Assembly: GCA_963422465.1 (NCBI GenBank)
Contig: OY730173.1
Coordinates: forward strand, 2,852,001 to 2,916,000
Source: Lichina pygmaea
Taxonomy: Eukaryota > Ascomycota > Lichinomycetes > Lichinales > Lichinaceae
Length of the DNA stretch: 64,000 nucleotides
Direction: 5' to 3'
Below are positions 46,904-57,269 of the stretch, piece after piece. A program made the position numbers and the translations under genes. Below the pieces are notes generated by a model. That model ran no database searches. It saw only the letters and a program-made list of their open reading frames with translations, and was not told the origin of the DNA. Position 1 is the first letter of the stretch; each line of letters opens with the position of its first letter.

Positions 46904-47977
46904 GACAAGGGAAGGGGGCCGGTATACGGACGTCTTTGTTATCGTCTTACAAGAAAAAGACGGATCCAGCCTCCAATAGGCACGGGCCGACGAGATGGAA
47001 CTGCTAATTACCGTACCGGTACCCATACGTACTCTACGGTAGGACACAACTCCGATGGGGGGGGGCTCTGCTGACTAGGATCTACGGCAGGACAGAACTT
47101 TACACCGAGTCAATAGAGCTCCATTGGCCTCCTAGATTCCTAGAGAATAACGAGTTACAGTAGAGAGGGAGAGAGAGAGAATCCCACAATCTTCTCGAAA
47201 AAGCGAAAAAGGGCTTCCCTCTTGTGTGTCCGGCCTTCCTCCCCGGAAAAACCTTCCTCCGAGGCGGCCTTTGTCAACGGGCCCCTCTTACGGAAGGTAC
47301 TGTACACCCATGTACAGTTCATGAGCTATTTATCTACTGTACGTACTGTACGTTGCTGTACGTATATACCGGTACCGGATACTGGTACGATACATTGTTG
47401 GAGTACGGTGGATCGTGCGTGGCAATGGCGTCACACGGTGTGTGATGGAGCCCCGCCGTTGAACAGCGGGGTCCATTCCATACGGTACCGTACCGTACAG
47501 GAATCACTCGTAGTCAAATGAGAGGGGGGAGGTCCGTTTTCCTAGCCCTGTGCTACGTACTATAAGAAGCCGTGGGCCGAGAAGGCTGGGAAGGAAAGGC
47601 GGCTGTGGGGATTCCTTCGTACAAAGTACGGTACTGTACGTACGGCACAGCGTAGATAAGGCGCAGCGGAGTTGGGCATTAAAAAGCGTCGAGGGGCACA
47701 CCTCTCCGACCGCCTCTTTTCCTTCTCTTTCCTGCACGGCAAGTCGTTTAGAGAAGAAGAAGAAGAAGAAGAAGAAGAAGAAAAGATCATACGGGCGACG
47801 TACGATACGTACGCGACCACGCATATCTGTGAATATATTCCACATCTTGGCCGCGCTCACGGCCCAGATCACCCAAGCGATCAAAAAAAGCTAAGCATCG
47901 ATGCCGCAGATTGAATCAACTGTTTAGTACCGAGGAAGACCAATAGGTACGGTATATACAGTACAGCACCGTACATC

Positions 47978-48190
47978 ATGTCGGACAAACAGAGCTCTGT
48001 CACCGGCACCGTCGACGACACGTCGTCCGGCGGCAAGGAGGACGGCCAGGCCGGCCTCCCCGGCGTCAGCCTCGGCAAGACCGTCGGCGACACCACTCCG
48101 CGCACGCTCAACACGACGCGGGACTCGGCCGGCTCGGCCGCGCACGGCGCCCAGGACACGACCGGCCGTGCCGGCGGGGAGAAGAAGTGA
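47978..48190 (+). CDS. small hydrophilic LEA-like protein
   Basis: A 70-residue ORF without introns: Gly/Ser/Thr/Asp-rich, with repeated Gly-Lys-Thr-Val and DTT-type turns (SLGKTVGDTTPRTLN, DTTGRAGGEKK), no hydrophobic core and no cysteine. This composition is that of small fungal hydrophilins or conidiation-type proteins, thought to protect during desiccation. GGTATATACAG lies about 30 bp upstream of the ATG. It sits about 6 kb from the DUF3659/LEA cluster. Short, so confidence is moderate. Confidence 0.55.
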   Translation: MSDKQSSVTGTVDDTSSGGKEDGQAGLPGVSLGKTVGDTTPRTLNTTRDSAGSAAHGAQDTTGRAGGEKK

Positions 48191-48796
48191 GCGGCGTCTT
48201 CTTTTGTCGCGTCGTGGCATCGAGGCATCGGGGCATCGTGGCAGATGGGGTGTTGTTATCGACTTTTTTGAGGACCGTTGGAGACCTGCAGAAGTGACGT
48301 TTATGCTGCATGTGATGTTGCAAAATGGCGTGTTTCTTTGGATACCCGGAGGACAGAAAGGACGACTGTGTATGTTCCTGTTCATCTGGATGGAATATAC
48401 ACAGTAAATCTTCCACGAAAGCAGCATCGCTGCCAGTCTCGATCAGAGTAGACGCTCGACAAGAAGTGCTTACTGGTACGACTGAAGAGAAAAGTGTGTT
48501 CCACTTGGGACATCTGGCTCATGCATGCACTCTAGGATCTGTACCTCACCTCCTTGTTCGACGGGATGCATGTCTCGGAATTCTTCATCTCAGAGTGCTC
48601 CAGTCTAGTGGAACGGTTCACTTGTCCCTGTGCTTCCTAATTTCGCCCGTCTGTTGTTCTCCGGTTATTGTCCCTTTCGTCTGCCCATAGCTCTGCCCTT
48701 CTCTCATCTTTGCCCGTCTCGTTTCATTTCTTCGTGGATAACGCCATGTAGCTAGCGGACCAAACCCAGCCAATGCTAGAATCCATACATCCTCGA
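48191..48796. other. spacer between convergent genes
   Basis: 3' flanks of the small LEA-like gene and of the minus-strand GATase-like gene. No other signal. Confidence 0.4.
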
Positions 48797-51403
48797 TCAC
48801 GCTGTCGGCCACGTCCCCGTCGGCTGCTCCGGGGCGTCTCTGGCCGCAAGCAGGTTGCACATGACCGCGACGATGAGCTCGACCTCATGCGCGGTCCGCT
48901 CTGCCGTCTCGAGTCGGCGCTCGATCTTGGCCTTTCGGCTCGCGTCCTTGCTGTCGATCTCGGTGAGGTCGGGGCCGTCCAGCCTTCTCGACAGACGCAG
49001 AGGTTTCTCAAAGTCGTCGTATTCGCCGTGCAGTCCGCCGACAAAACCGATGTACCCCTCGCCCAACTCGGCAAAGGCGACCGCGGTTCCTTCGTCACGC
49101 CGACAAAGCTCTTGAGCGTGGCTGACGGGCAAATCGTGTTCAAGCGGGCTGTCCTTTGCGCAGCGGTGCGCCAAGATGCCCGTGCTGTCGGCACAGTAGA
49201 CCCTATCGCGAGGCGCGACGCCCTTGAGCACGTGGGTTCGCCATCTAATAGCCGAGGGCACGGCCTGGTCAAACGACGGCGGTGCCTGCCATGAAGAATC
49301 AGAATCTGTATCGTCGGAGACTGTGGACTGAAACTCCGTCGACGTATAATCACTCGACATGTAATCCGCCAACTCGAAATCCTCGGAATCCTGGGCGCGG
49401 GGAACGCGCGTAGCCCACTCGCCGCCGCCTAGAGGCGTGTGCAAACAGCCGGAAATAGCAGTGGCCCAACTCGACGTAGGTTCTTCGCTCTTGCGAGAAT
49501 TTCCAGCAGGCAAAAGCCTTGGAGAAGCAGATTCCTGTGGCGCATGTTCAGACCCACGGCTGAAAACCGTAGGCGTGCTCGCCAGAGCCTGGTTCGCGGA
49601 AGCACGCGACCGAGGAGCGATGCCTCCACCCCTCTCGCCAGTGTTGGCCTCGTTGCAACTGCGTTCCTTCAAGACTCTGACAGAGGCTCTGGGAGAGACA
49701 ACTGTCGAGCAATCGACATCCACCCCCGTGAGCGTTGGATTTGGTATCGTCGACATGTGCGCGTCAGGAAACATGCACAGGTCAAGTGGTACTTCGTCAC
49801 CGGGTGCGTAGCGGCCAGGAATCAAGACAGGATCCACCTCATGGGCATCTTCAAAGAACGAGAACGCTGTCCCGGGCATTTGTATTGTATGCGATCCAGA
49901 CCACGGCCGCGGGGTGGCGTCTCCGTCTTCGGGGCTCAACGGCTGCCCACAGTGGACTCCGGACATTGGTGCCTCACGCACCTCCGTGACGGTGGGTCTC
50001 ACTGTGGCTCGTGGTGTATACGGTCGAGGCCGCGGCCGTGGAGTGGCGGCATCTTCATCTGCAGAGACCAACAGCTGCGTGGACTGGCCATCGGACACCG
50101 CTACTTCCCTGAGTCTCTTACATATGGGTCCAATCGTGGCGTGATCGTCGTCTCCAAAGTCCATAAACCGAGAACGCTTCGATGAGGACGTCGTCGCTGG
50201 GATGGCTCCACCAAAGGGCCTGTTGAATGAGCCGTACGCTGCATTATCGACTGTACCAGCGAGTGGTGGAAGAAAGCCGGCTGGGCTCCCTGGGCTCAGC
50301 GCGACCTTTTCATGCGAAAGACTAGACGGAGGCCTTGGGACATATCTCACCAAAGGACCATGACGTCGCACGGAAGGTATCATGAGCTGAAGCGCTGCAG
50401 CCAGAGCCTCGCTGTCCTGGGGATCCACTGCCCACATCCTCGTGCACGTGTCCACGAAGGGCATGTAGTATGTTCCCCGCCGGAGGATGGCCAAGTAAAT
50501 CCTCCTTGGACGTGCGCTGATGTCATCTATCAACGACGGCCAGCTTGTGAGGAGGATCGAGCTGAGCCTCGCTGGCTCATGAACTCGAGACTTTGTGACG
50601 TGCCCCAAGGCGTCTCCAGTATCTAATGAGCTCGGTAGCTTTGGTGGCGACTCGCCAAAGGCCACGTGAGGGGGCTTCTCGACGCCCGGGTCAGCAAGAG
50701 TAGTCTCATGGTCAATGTCGCTTAAAACGGTGGCATCGATCATGCCGGCCGTGCCCCGGCCGAGGAGAGCACGGCGGGCATCGCACGGGTCGGAGTGGAC
50801 CAGGGCGTTGAAGAAGTACACCTGGCTCCGTCGTGCTCTCTGTAGCATCCAAGGCAGGTGGCACACCTGGGCGAAAAACCTGTTCGCCAGAGACGGCACG
50901 GCCGTGCAAGAAAAACGGGGGCCAAGGATCATCGTGCCGCCTGTCCGCACGTAGCCTGCTACTCGAGATGCCAGCTGCTCGTTCTGGCGAAACACAATAG
51001 CGCCATCGTGGGCAATGACTGCCGCGAGATTGTGTGCCGCAGGGGTCGACATGAACTTGATTGCCTGCGAAGCCGTAGTGGCCGTGAAGACGTTCACTTT
51101 GCGGTGCCGGCCAGGTAGAGCCATGGTCTGCATCGTCGGCTTCAACCTGTCCGACCTTCCAGGTCGACGCAGCGAGTGCTGACGGAGAGCGAGAAGAAGA
51201 AGGGTCGGATTTCCGGTGGTCTCCTGGCTGAGCGTTGCAGACCTCTGACCGTAATCGGCGGACATCCTGCGCTGCGCAGCTCCATGGCAATTGCGAGAAG
51301 ACTGGTTCCTGCCACGGAAAGCGAACAATGAATCCTCAGGGACAACGGAGGACACGGACTCGGGTTTGGGACGATGAGCGAGCATAGGCTTGTCGGGAAT
51401 CAT
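48797..51403 (-). CDS. large protein with split GATase/ThuA-like fold
   Basis: Resembles an uncharacterised fungal family whose core looks like a glutamine-amidotransferase-like fold. The model is one exon of 868 aa. Near the N terminus are KVNVFTATTASQAIKFM, LAAVIAHDGAIVF, VAGYVRTGGTMILGPRFS and FFAQVCHLPWMLQRARRSQV; the family usually has VVEYVRxGGTAVxMGxFS followed by FFxxxGLPWxxGxYxRT. The matching C-terminal strand is GTAVAFAELGEGYIGFVGGL. A Ser/Pro-rich insertion of more than 500 residues (GPICKRLREV, RPRPRPYTPRATV) separates the two parts. The C terminus is helical and charged. The frame is open to 52024, but upstream of 51403 it overlaps a minisatellite, so I start at MIPDKPMLAH; the true start is uncertain. 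Confidence 0.5.
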   Translation of the reverse strand: MIPDKPMLAHRPKPESVSSVVPEDSLFAFRGRNQSSRNCHGAAQRRMSADYGQRSATLSQETTGNPTLLLLALRQHSLRRPGRSDRLKPTMQTMALPGRHRKVNVFTATTASQAIKFMSTPAAHNLAAVIAHDGAIVFRQNEQLASRVAGYVRTGGTMILGPRFSCTAVPSLANRFFAQVCHLPWMLQRARRSQVYFFNALVHSDPCDARRALLGRGTAGMIDATVLSDIDHETTLADPGVEKPPHVAFGESPPKLPSSLDTGDALGHVTKSRVHEPARLSSILLTSWPSLIDDISARPRRIYLAILRRGTYYMPFVDTCTRMWAVDPQDSEALAAALQLMIPSVRRHGPLVRYVPRPPSSLSHEKVALSPGSPAGFLPPLAGTVDNAAYGSFNRPFGGAIPATTSSSKRSRFMDFGDDDHATIGPICKRLREVAVSDGQSTQLLVSADEDAATPRPRPRPYTPRATVRPTVTEVREAPMSGVHCGQPLSPEDGDATPRPWSGSHTIQMPGTAFSFFEDAHEVDPVLIPGRYAPGDEVPLDLCMFPDAHMSTIPNPTLTGVDVDCSTVVSPRASVRVLKERSCNEANTGERGGGIAPRSRASANQALASTPTVFSRGSEHAPQESASPRLLPAGNSRKSEEPTSSWATAISGCLHTPLGGGEWATRVPRAQDSEDFELADYMSSDYTSTEFQSTVSDDTDSDSSWQAPPSFDQAVPSAIRWRTHVLKGVAPRDRVYCADSTGILAHRCAKDSPLEHDLPVSHAQELCRRDEGTAVAFAELGEGYIGFVGGLHGEYDDFEKPLRLSRRLDGPDLTEIDSKDASRKAKIERRLETAERTAHEVELIVAVMCNLLAARDAPEQPTGTWPTA

Positions 51404-51689
51404 GGTAAGCGGAAGAACCTGGGTGCAGGCAGTCTCGTCAGGCTCTAGGGAAGACTGCGGTTCATTTCTTCTTTCATCGAAAGAGGCTTCTCGCGAGAAG
51501 ACACCTCCATCGGGAGTCTTCCTGTGAAGAGGTGGGAATCTCGGTTGATGACATTGAAACGACGCTCTGCGATGACCCAGCGACATGCCCAATGGCTCTG
51601 TGTCCGCCTCCACATGGTATGTCGTCCTAAGCGTGCGGTGGCACCTCGCTTGAGTGAACAGCGATGTCACTGGCCCTATCCCACGGCTT

Positions 51690-52360
51690 TCTGGCTCTTT
51701 CCCGAGACGTCTTCTGGCTCTTTCCCGAGACGTCTTCTGGCTCTTTCCCGAAGACAGACGGGAGAACAGTGGCATGGAACGCCATGGCTTCCTTGTCTTT
51801 TCCCAGGGCCACAGGAAGGAGAAGACAGCAGAGCAACCAGACCAGCATGACCTCTCTGGCTCTTTCTCGGAGGAAGAGGTGCCAGGATGGGATGGAGGGA
51901 GATACAAGTAACAAGACAATAGCAATACCTTGACTTCCTGGTCCTTCCCAAAAGCCATAGGAAGAAACAGGTGACAGGGCAAACAGACCAGCATGACCTT
52001 TCTAGCTCTTCCCTTCAGAGACACTCTGGCTCTTTCCGAAGACGGACGGGAGAACAGGTAGCATGGGAAGCCAAGACCTGCTTGTCCTTACCCAGAGCCA
52101 TAACGAAGCACAGATCACAGGACAACCAGACCAAACCAGCATGATCTTTCTTGCTCTTCCCTGAAGGAAGAGGTGGCAGAACCTACGGATGGAGGAAGGA
52201 GCAGGTAACAGGGAAAGCCATAACTTGCTCGTACTTTCCCAGAGTTAACCGAAACAACGGATGACAGGGTAAAGGGGCCGGCATGACCTCTCTGGCTCTG
52301 TCCCAGAGATGAAAAACGGCTCTTCCCCGAAGGAAGAGCTGGCAGCACTTGAAGATGAAG
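51690..52360. repeat. minisatellite, about 145-bp period, plus 23-bp repeats
   Basis: GCATGACC/GCATGATC anchors at 51845, 51991, 52139 and 52281 are spaced 142-148 bp. Each copy carries CTCTGGCTCTTTC-like, AGGAAGAGGTGGCAG-like and ACAGGTGACAGGGCAA-like blocks in the same order. At the left end three 23-bp units (51691, 51714, 51737: CTGGCTCTTTCCCGAGACGT) follow one another. Located just upstream of, or in the 5' part of, the minus-strand GATase-like gene. Confidence 0.8.
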
Positions 52361-53997
52361 GAAAAGGGAGGGGGGGCTATACTGTACGGTAGTGAGAAAG
52401 ACGAGGAGAGGCTGAGTATGGAAAGTTACTCCCGGGCAACATGTACAGAGAGGAGGGCGCCTACTACAATGGCCAGAGATATACGCATACGACACACAGC
52501 ACTACACTCAACTGTGACGGGACTTCTCTACAAGAGCTTGGACAGCATCACCAGGACTAGCAAGACCAACAATCAATTGCTACCCTGTGAGCTTCCTCGC
52601 TCAGAGAAGAATCCCGCGATCGTTCTAGCTAGGAATCGAGAAAGCTTTTGTGCGAGCACCGGAGCAATGTTTCTCCGGCTTGGTCATCAAACTCAACTCA
52701 TATACGGTAGTACGTCCGTACTTGTACTCCATACGTACGACTAGCGGATATAACGTTACAAGAATATGCTTAGTACGTTGGAGTACCCGCAACAGTATCA
52801 AAAGACCCGTACAAAAACTTTGGTGAGATCACGATGAAGATTGCGACGTCATGGACCACGTCCTCGAGTTTCTTGATGCACCAGCAACATAGACTCCATG
52901 CAGGCACGATGCCAGGCAGTCATTGATGCCAGCAGGGGGCATACAGAATACTAAGCTGTACGTATTACTTTTACAAGAGCAAACGTCTGTACTCGTACAA
53001 GAGCAAACATCTGTCTCAAGAGCTTTGATCATGCGGCTCTACAATTGACTTTTGCTTGTATCAATCGAACGTTATATCCGCTAGACACCTCGTATGTAAC
53101 GGTACGCACGTACTGTACGTACGTAGGACCATCGTACTTCGCGTACTGGGATGACTGTCCTGCAAGAAGTCAGTTGAGGGTGTTGAAGTTGGGCGATCTG
53201 CAACGTCATACCACGTGACTTACAGAAGGGCGCTAACCCTAGATTGGGAAGAAGGGTTTTCTCATTTTTCATTGTAGATGAATGTCTTAGTACATCCTAT
53301 TGAATACAAGATCCTATTGTCTTCCAAGTGCCTCGTCATTCTGAAGTGTCACCGACACCGATTATCCCAACAGAGGGCATCGAGGGAGAGGTCACGTGCT
53401 CTGCTGGTAGAAGACAGCTTTGAGTCACGTGAGTCACACGGCCTGATCAGTTCACGGCACCTCAAAGAAGACACGGTCAGAGAATGACAACAGAAATACT
53501 TCCCATCGCACCTTTCAACTTGCACGTACGAGGTACAATGCACACACATCGCCTACACCTCCAAATCCAACACGAAGATGATCATCGCCAGACTCGAGTG
53601 GACATCAGACACTTGAAAAGCGGAGTGAGAAAGACGAGAGAGAAGAAGACTCAAAAGACCACATGTGTGCAATTATCCGTGTACAGTCATTGAACGCGAG
53701 ATGACAACTATAGAGAGTCAACGGAATCAGACAAACTAAAGAGACAAGTTCAAGTTCATGTCCAAAAAGGAAGAAACAACAAGTCGCTTTGCGGTAGATC
53801 GTTCATATCGACAACAGAACACCATCTCGTGAGACTCGGCAGTACGTCATCTCATAACACTCGCTGTGGGTTGGAAAAAAAAAAAGAAAGAGAAACATAA
53901 TACTCGAAACTACCCCAGGTCGCTCTCCGCTTTTCAACGGTGGAGATGTCGAGGTTAGAAAATCCTTGGAGCGGTAGATGGGTGCGGGTGATTGGAC
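52361..53997. other. intergenic, no recognised gene
   Basis: GTAC islands at about 52709-52740 and 53100-53130. ACAAGAGCAAAC occurs twice (about 52972 and 52997). Short frames show no family signature. Confidence 0.4.
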
Positions 53998-56900
53998 TCA
54001 GTCGAGGAGCTTGTCCAGGCCTAGGCTGTCGAGCACCTTGTTGAGACCGAGGCCGCCGAGCAAGCCGTCGAGGATGTTGCCGAGGCCGAGACCGCCGAGC
54101 TGGATCATCTGTCAGCAATCGATGCGGAGATGGACGTTGCGCGTCGTCGGAAGGGGGAGAAACGTACCAGCTGGCCGACGAGGTTGAGCACGCCCGTGAG
54201 CAGGAGGCCGACGGCGGCGATGATCTGACCGAGCGGCTGCGTCAAGAGCGCCCACAGCGGGTTGAGCTCCTTCTTGGCGTGCGGCATGTCCTCGATCTTC
54301 CTCTTGGCCCGCTCGATCGAGTTGTGCACGTTCTCGGTGAGCTGGATCGGGGCGATCAGGGTCAGCACGGCGATGCTCATCCTCGACGGACCACACGCGA
54401 AAGGCTTGTGATGCCCTACCTCGGTGACCACCTCGGCCAGATGGTACTCCTCCGGCGTCGCCTCGGCCGTGGCGGCCTTGTGCTTGGCGTTGGACTGGAT
54501 TCTGCCATCCGGGTCCAGAGCGCGAATGGTGCCGTTCGTCTCGCTCAGGATACGTCCGCCCTCTTCGATCAGCGGCTTGACGTCCTTGACGACCTTCTCC
54601 TCGTCGAGCTCATCCTTCGGCGTCCGATCCGCCGCGTCCAGGCGCTGTCGTAGAACGTTAGCGGTCGGAAGAACGTCGTCGCGAGGAGGAGATCGGGCGC
54701 TCACGTCTTCGATGTTCTTGAGCACCGGCTTCACCTTGTCCAGAGCCTGGCCGATCATCACCGCCAGCTTCTTGGCCAGCTCTCGATCCTCCTTCTCCTT
54801 CTTCAGCCTCTCCTGCTCCTCGGGGCCGATCTCCTCTTCCGGCTCCGGCGGTATGTCCTCGAGCAGGGTCGCGTGACCGACCGTCTGGCCCTTCTGGTCG
54901 ACAATGTCGCCGTCCTCGTCAATCTCCTTTCCGGTGCACTTGCTCGGCTCGCCTTCGGTGAGCTTGCCGATGAGGTCGCCGTTCTCGTCGACGACGTTCC
55001 CCTCACGGTTGACCTTGCGTCCCGCGAGCGGGTTGTGCTTCCTCTCGACCTCGGGCTCCTCCCAGCGCTCGGCCTTGCCCAGGGGGTTGCCGCTGCCGTC
55101 GAGCACGTCGCCGTCCTCGTCGACCTTCTTACCGGCCAGCGCCTTCGCGTCGCCCTCGATCAGGCGGCCGATGATGCCGCCCTTGGCGTCGACCACCTTG
55201 CCGTCCTTGTCGACGGTGGCGCCCGGGAAGTCGGCGAACGGACCATCCTTCTTCTTGTCGCGTTCGCTGGCCGGCACGAGCTCGGCCTTGCCAACGATCT
55301 CGCCCGAGTCGTTCCATACGTTGCCAAGCTTGTCGGACCGGCGCCCGGCGAGCTTCTTGGGGTCGCCCTCGACCAGCTTGCCGAAGATGGTGCCGTGCTC
55401 GTCGACGACGTTGCCGACCTTGTTGACCTTCTTGCCCGCGAGCTCGGACACGTCGACCTCCGGTTCCGGTTCGGGCTCGGGCTCTTCGTAGCGCTCGGCC
55501 TTGCCGAGGAGGTTTCCGTTCTTGTCGACGACGTCGCCGTCCGGGTCTACCTTCTTGCCCACCAACGTCTTGGCGTCGCCCTCGACGAGCTTGCCGACGA
55601 CGAGACCGTCGTACGCGACGAAGCCTTCCTTGCCGATGGTCGCGTCCGGGAAGTCTTCAAACGGCCGGACGACGTTCTGTTTCCGCTCGTCCTCGGGGAG
55701 AAGTTCGGCTTCGCCGATGACCTTGCCCGAGTCGTCCCAGATCTTGCCCTCGGCGTCGCAGGGCTTGCCGATCAGCTGCTGCAGGTTGCCCTTGATCACG
55801 CGGCCGACGACGCTGCCGGCCTCGTCCACGACGTTTCCAGCCTTGTTGACCTTCTTGCCTTCGAGCAGAGACAGATCGGGTTTCTCCTCATCGTCCTCGT
55901 CGTCGGCCAGCTCGATCTTGCCGACGGGCTTGCCATCCTTGCCCAAGAGATTTCCGTCCTTGTCGACGCTCATGATGTTCTTGTTCTTCGAGAGCTTCTT
56001 GGCGTCTCCGTCGATCAGTTGGCCAAGGACGCGGCCGTCCTTGTCGGAGACCTGGCCGCTTTCATCCACCTTGAGCGGTCCGACGATGGATTCTGGGTCG
56101 ATCTTGTCCCCGGCCTCCTCGGCTTTCTCCTCGACCTTATCCGCGGCGCCTTCGGCCGCCTCTCCGACCTTCTCGGCGTCGGCCGAGGCCAACTCGATCT
56201 TGCCGGCGGGCTTCCCATCCTCGCCCACGAGGTTTCCATCCTTGTCGACGCTCTTGATGTCCTTTCTCCGAGCCAGCTTCGTCGGGTCCCCTTCCGTCAG
56301 CTTGCCGATGACGCGGCCGTCCTTGTCTGCAACCTCGCCACTCTCTTTCACCGCGAGCGGTCCCACGACGGATGCCGGGTCGATCTTGTCCCCTGCTTCC
56401 TCGGCTTTCTCTTCCACCTTACCGCCAGCTTCGTCGACTGCCTCGTCCGTCTTCTCGTCGGCCGAGGCCAGCTCGATCTTACCGACGGGCTTACCATCTT
56501 CGCCCACGAGATTTCCGTCCTTGTCGACGCTCTTGATGTCCTTTCTTTGCGACAGCTTCTTCGCGTCGCCCTCTTTCAACTTGCCGATGGCTCGCCCGTC
56601 CTTGTCGGTGACGTCGCCGCTCTCGGTCACCTTGAGCGGACCCACGATGGATTCCGGGTCAATCTTATCTCCGACTTCCTCGGCCCTTTCTTCGGCCCCC
56701 TTGGCAGCATCGCCGGCCTTGTCTCGTGCCTCGTCCGCCGCACCGTCGACGGTCCCTTCTGCATCGGTAGGTTCGGCCGTGCCGATGACGTTGCCCTCGT
56801 CGTCGACGATATCGCCTTCCTGATCGACCACGCTGCCTCCAATCTTGTCGGCCTCGCCTTCGCTCACCTTGCCGATGACGTTGCCATCGTCGTCGACGAC

Positions 56901-57269
56901 CTTGCCGTCCTCGGCGACCTTGCCGGCCGGCACGATGTCTTCGCCGGCGTCCTCGACCTCATCGTCGACGGTCTCGGCAGCGTCTCCGACTTCGTCCGCG
57001 GCCCGATGGGCAGCCCCGTCCGCGTCTGGGGCTTCCGTGTCCGGAGCGTCACCGACGGTGCCGTCAACCGTACCGTCGGTAGCGTTTTCCGCGTCGTCCG
57101 CCTCACCTTGCGCGTCGTCGGCGACCTCGTCGACGTGCTTCTGCTCTGGCCGTGCATCCTCGGCCTTCTTGGCCGCGTTTTCCGCGCCACCTTTCGCCTT
57201 CTCGGGCGTGGCGCGAGAGCCGACCTCGCTGGCGCCGGAAGCAGCCTTCCTCGTGGCCGCGTCGGCCAT
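53998..57269 (-). CDS. LEA-domain protein with nine DUF3659 double repeats
   Basis: Large hydrophilic fungal protein of the LEA/DUF3659 group; a desiccation or stress role is inferred, not shown. Exons 57269-54420, 54341-54168 and 54108-53998 give 1044 aa. The 78-bp intron has no stop and is easily read through. The N-terminal 170 residues are Ala/Asp/Glu-rich. About residues 115-810 hold nine modules, each of two halves with the pattern GxVxDxxGxxIGKLxEGDxKxL and KxVDKDGNLVGxDGKPxGK. Then a Glu/Lys-rich helical linker, EVVTELTENVHNSIERAKRK, a hydrophobic IIAAVGLLLTGVLNLVGQL, and a Gly/Leu-rich end, GGLGLGNILDGLLGGLGLNK. The ATG at 57269 gives MADAATRKAASG. A long antisense frame (54873-57311) is a shadow. 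Confidence 0.88.

Larger units (their letters stand above)
45365..47977. other. microsatellite-rich intergenic region
   Basis: No gene recognised in 2.6 kb. The region contains an 18-nt C run (45591-45608), (ATCC)n at about 46018-46055, GTTGGC and GGT repeats at about 46280-46345, a 26-nt C run (46647-46672), (ATC)n at about 46861-46903, GA repeats near 47166-47180, (GAA)n at about 47753-47780, and several GTAC islands (46445-46480, 46800-46850, 47330-47395). Confidence 0.7.
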
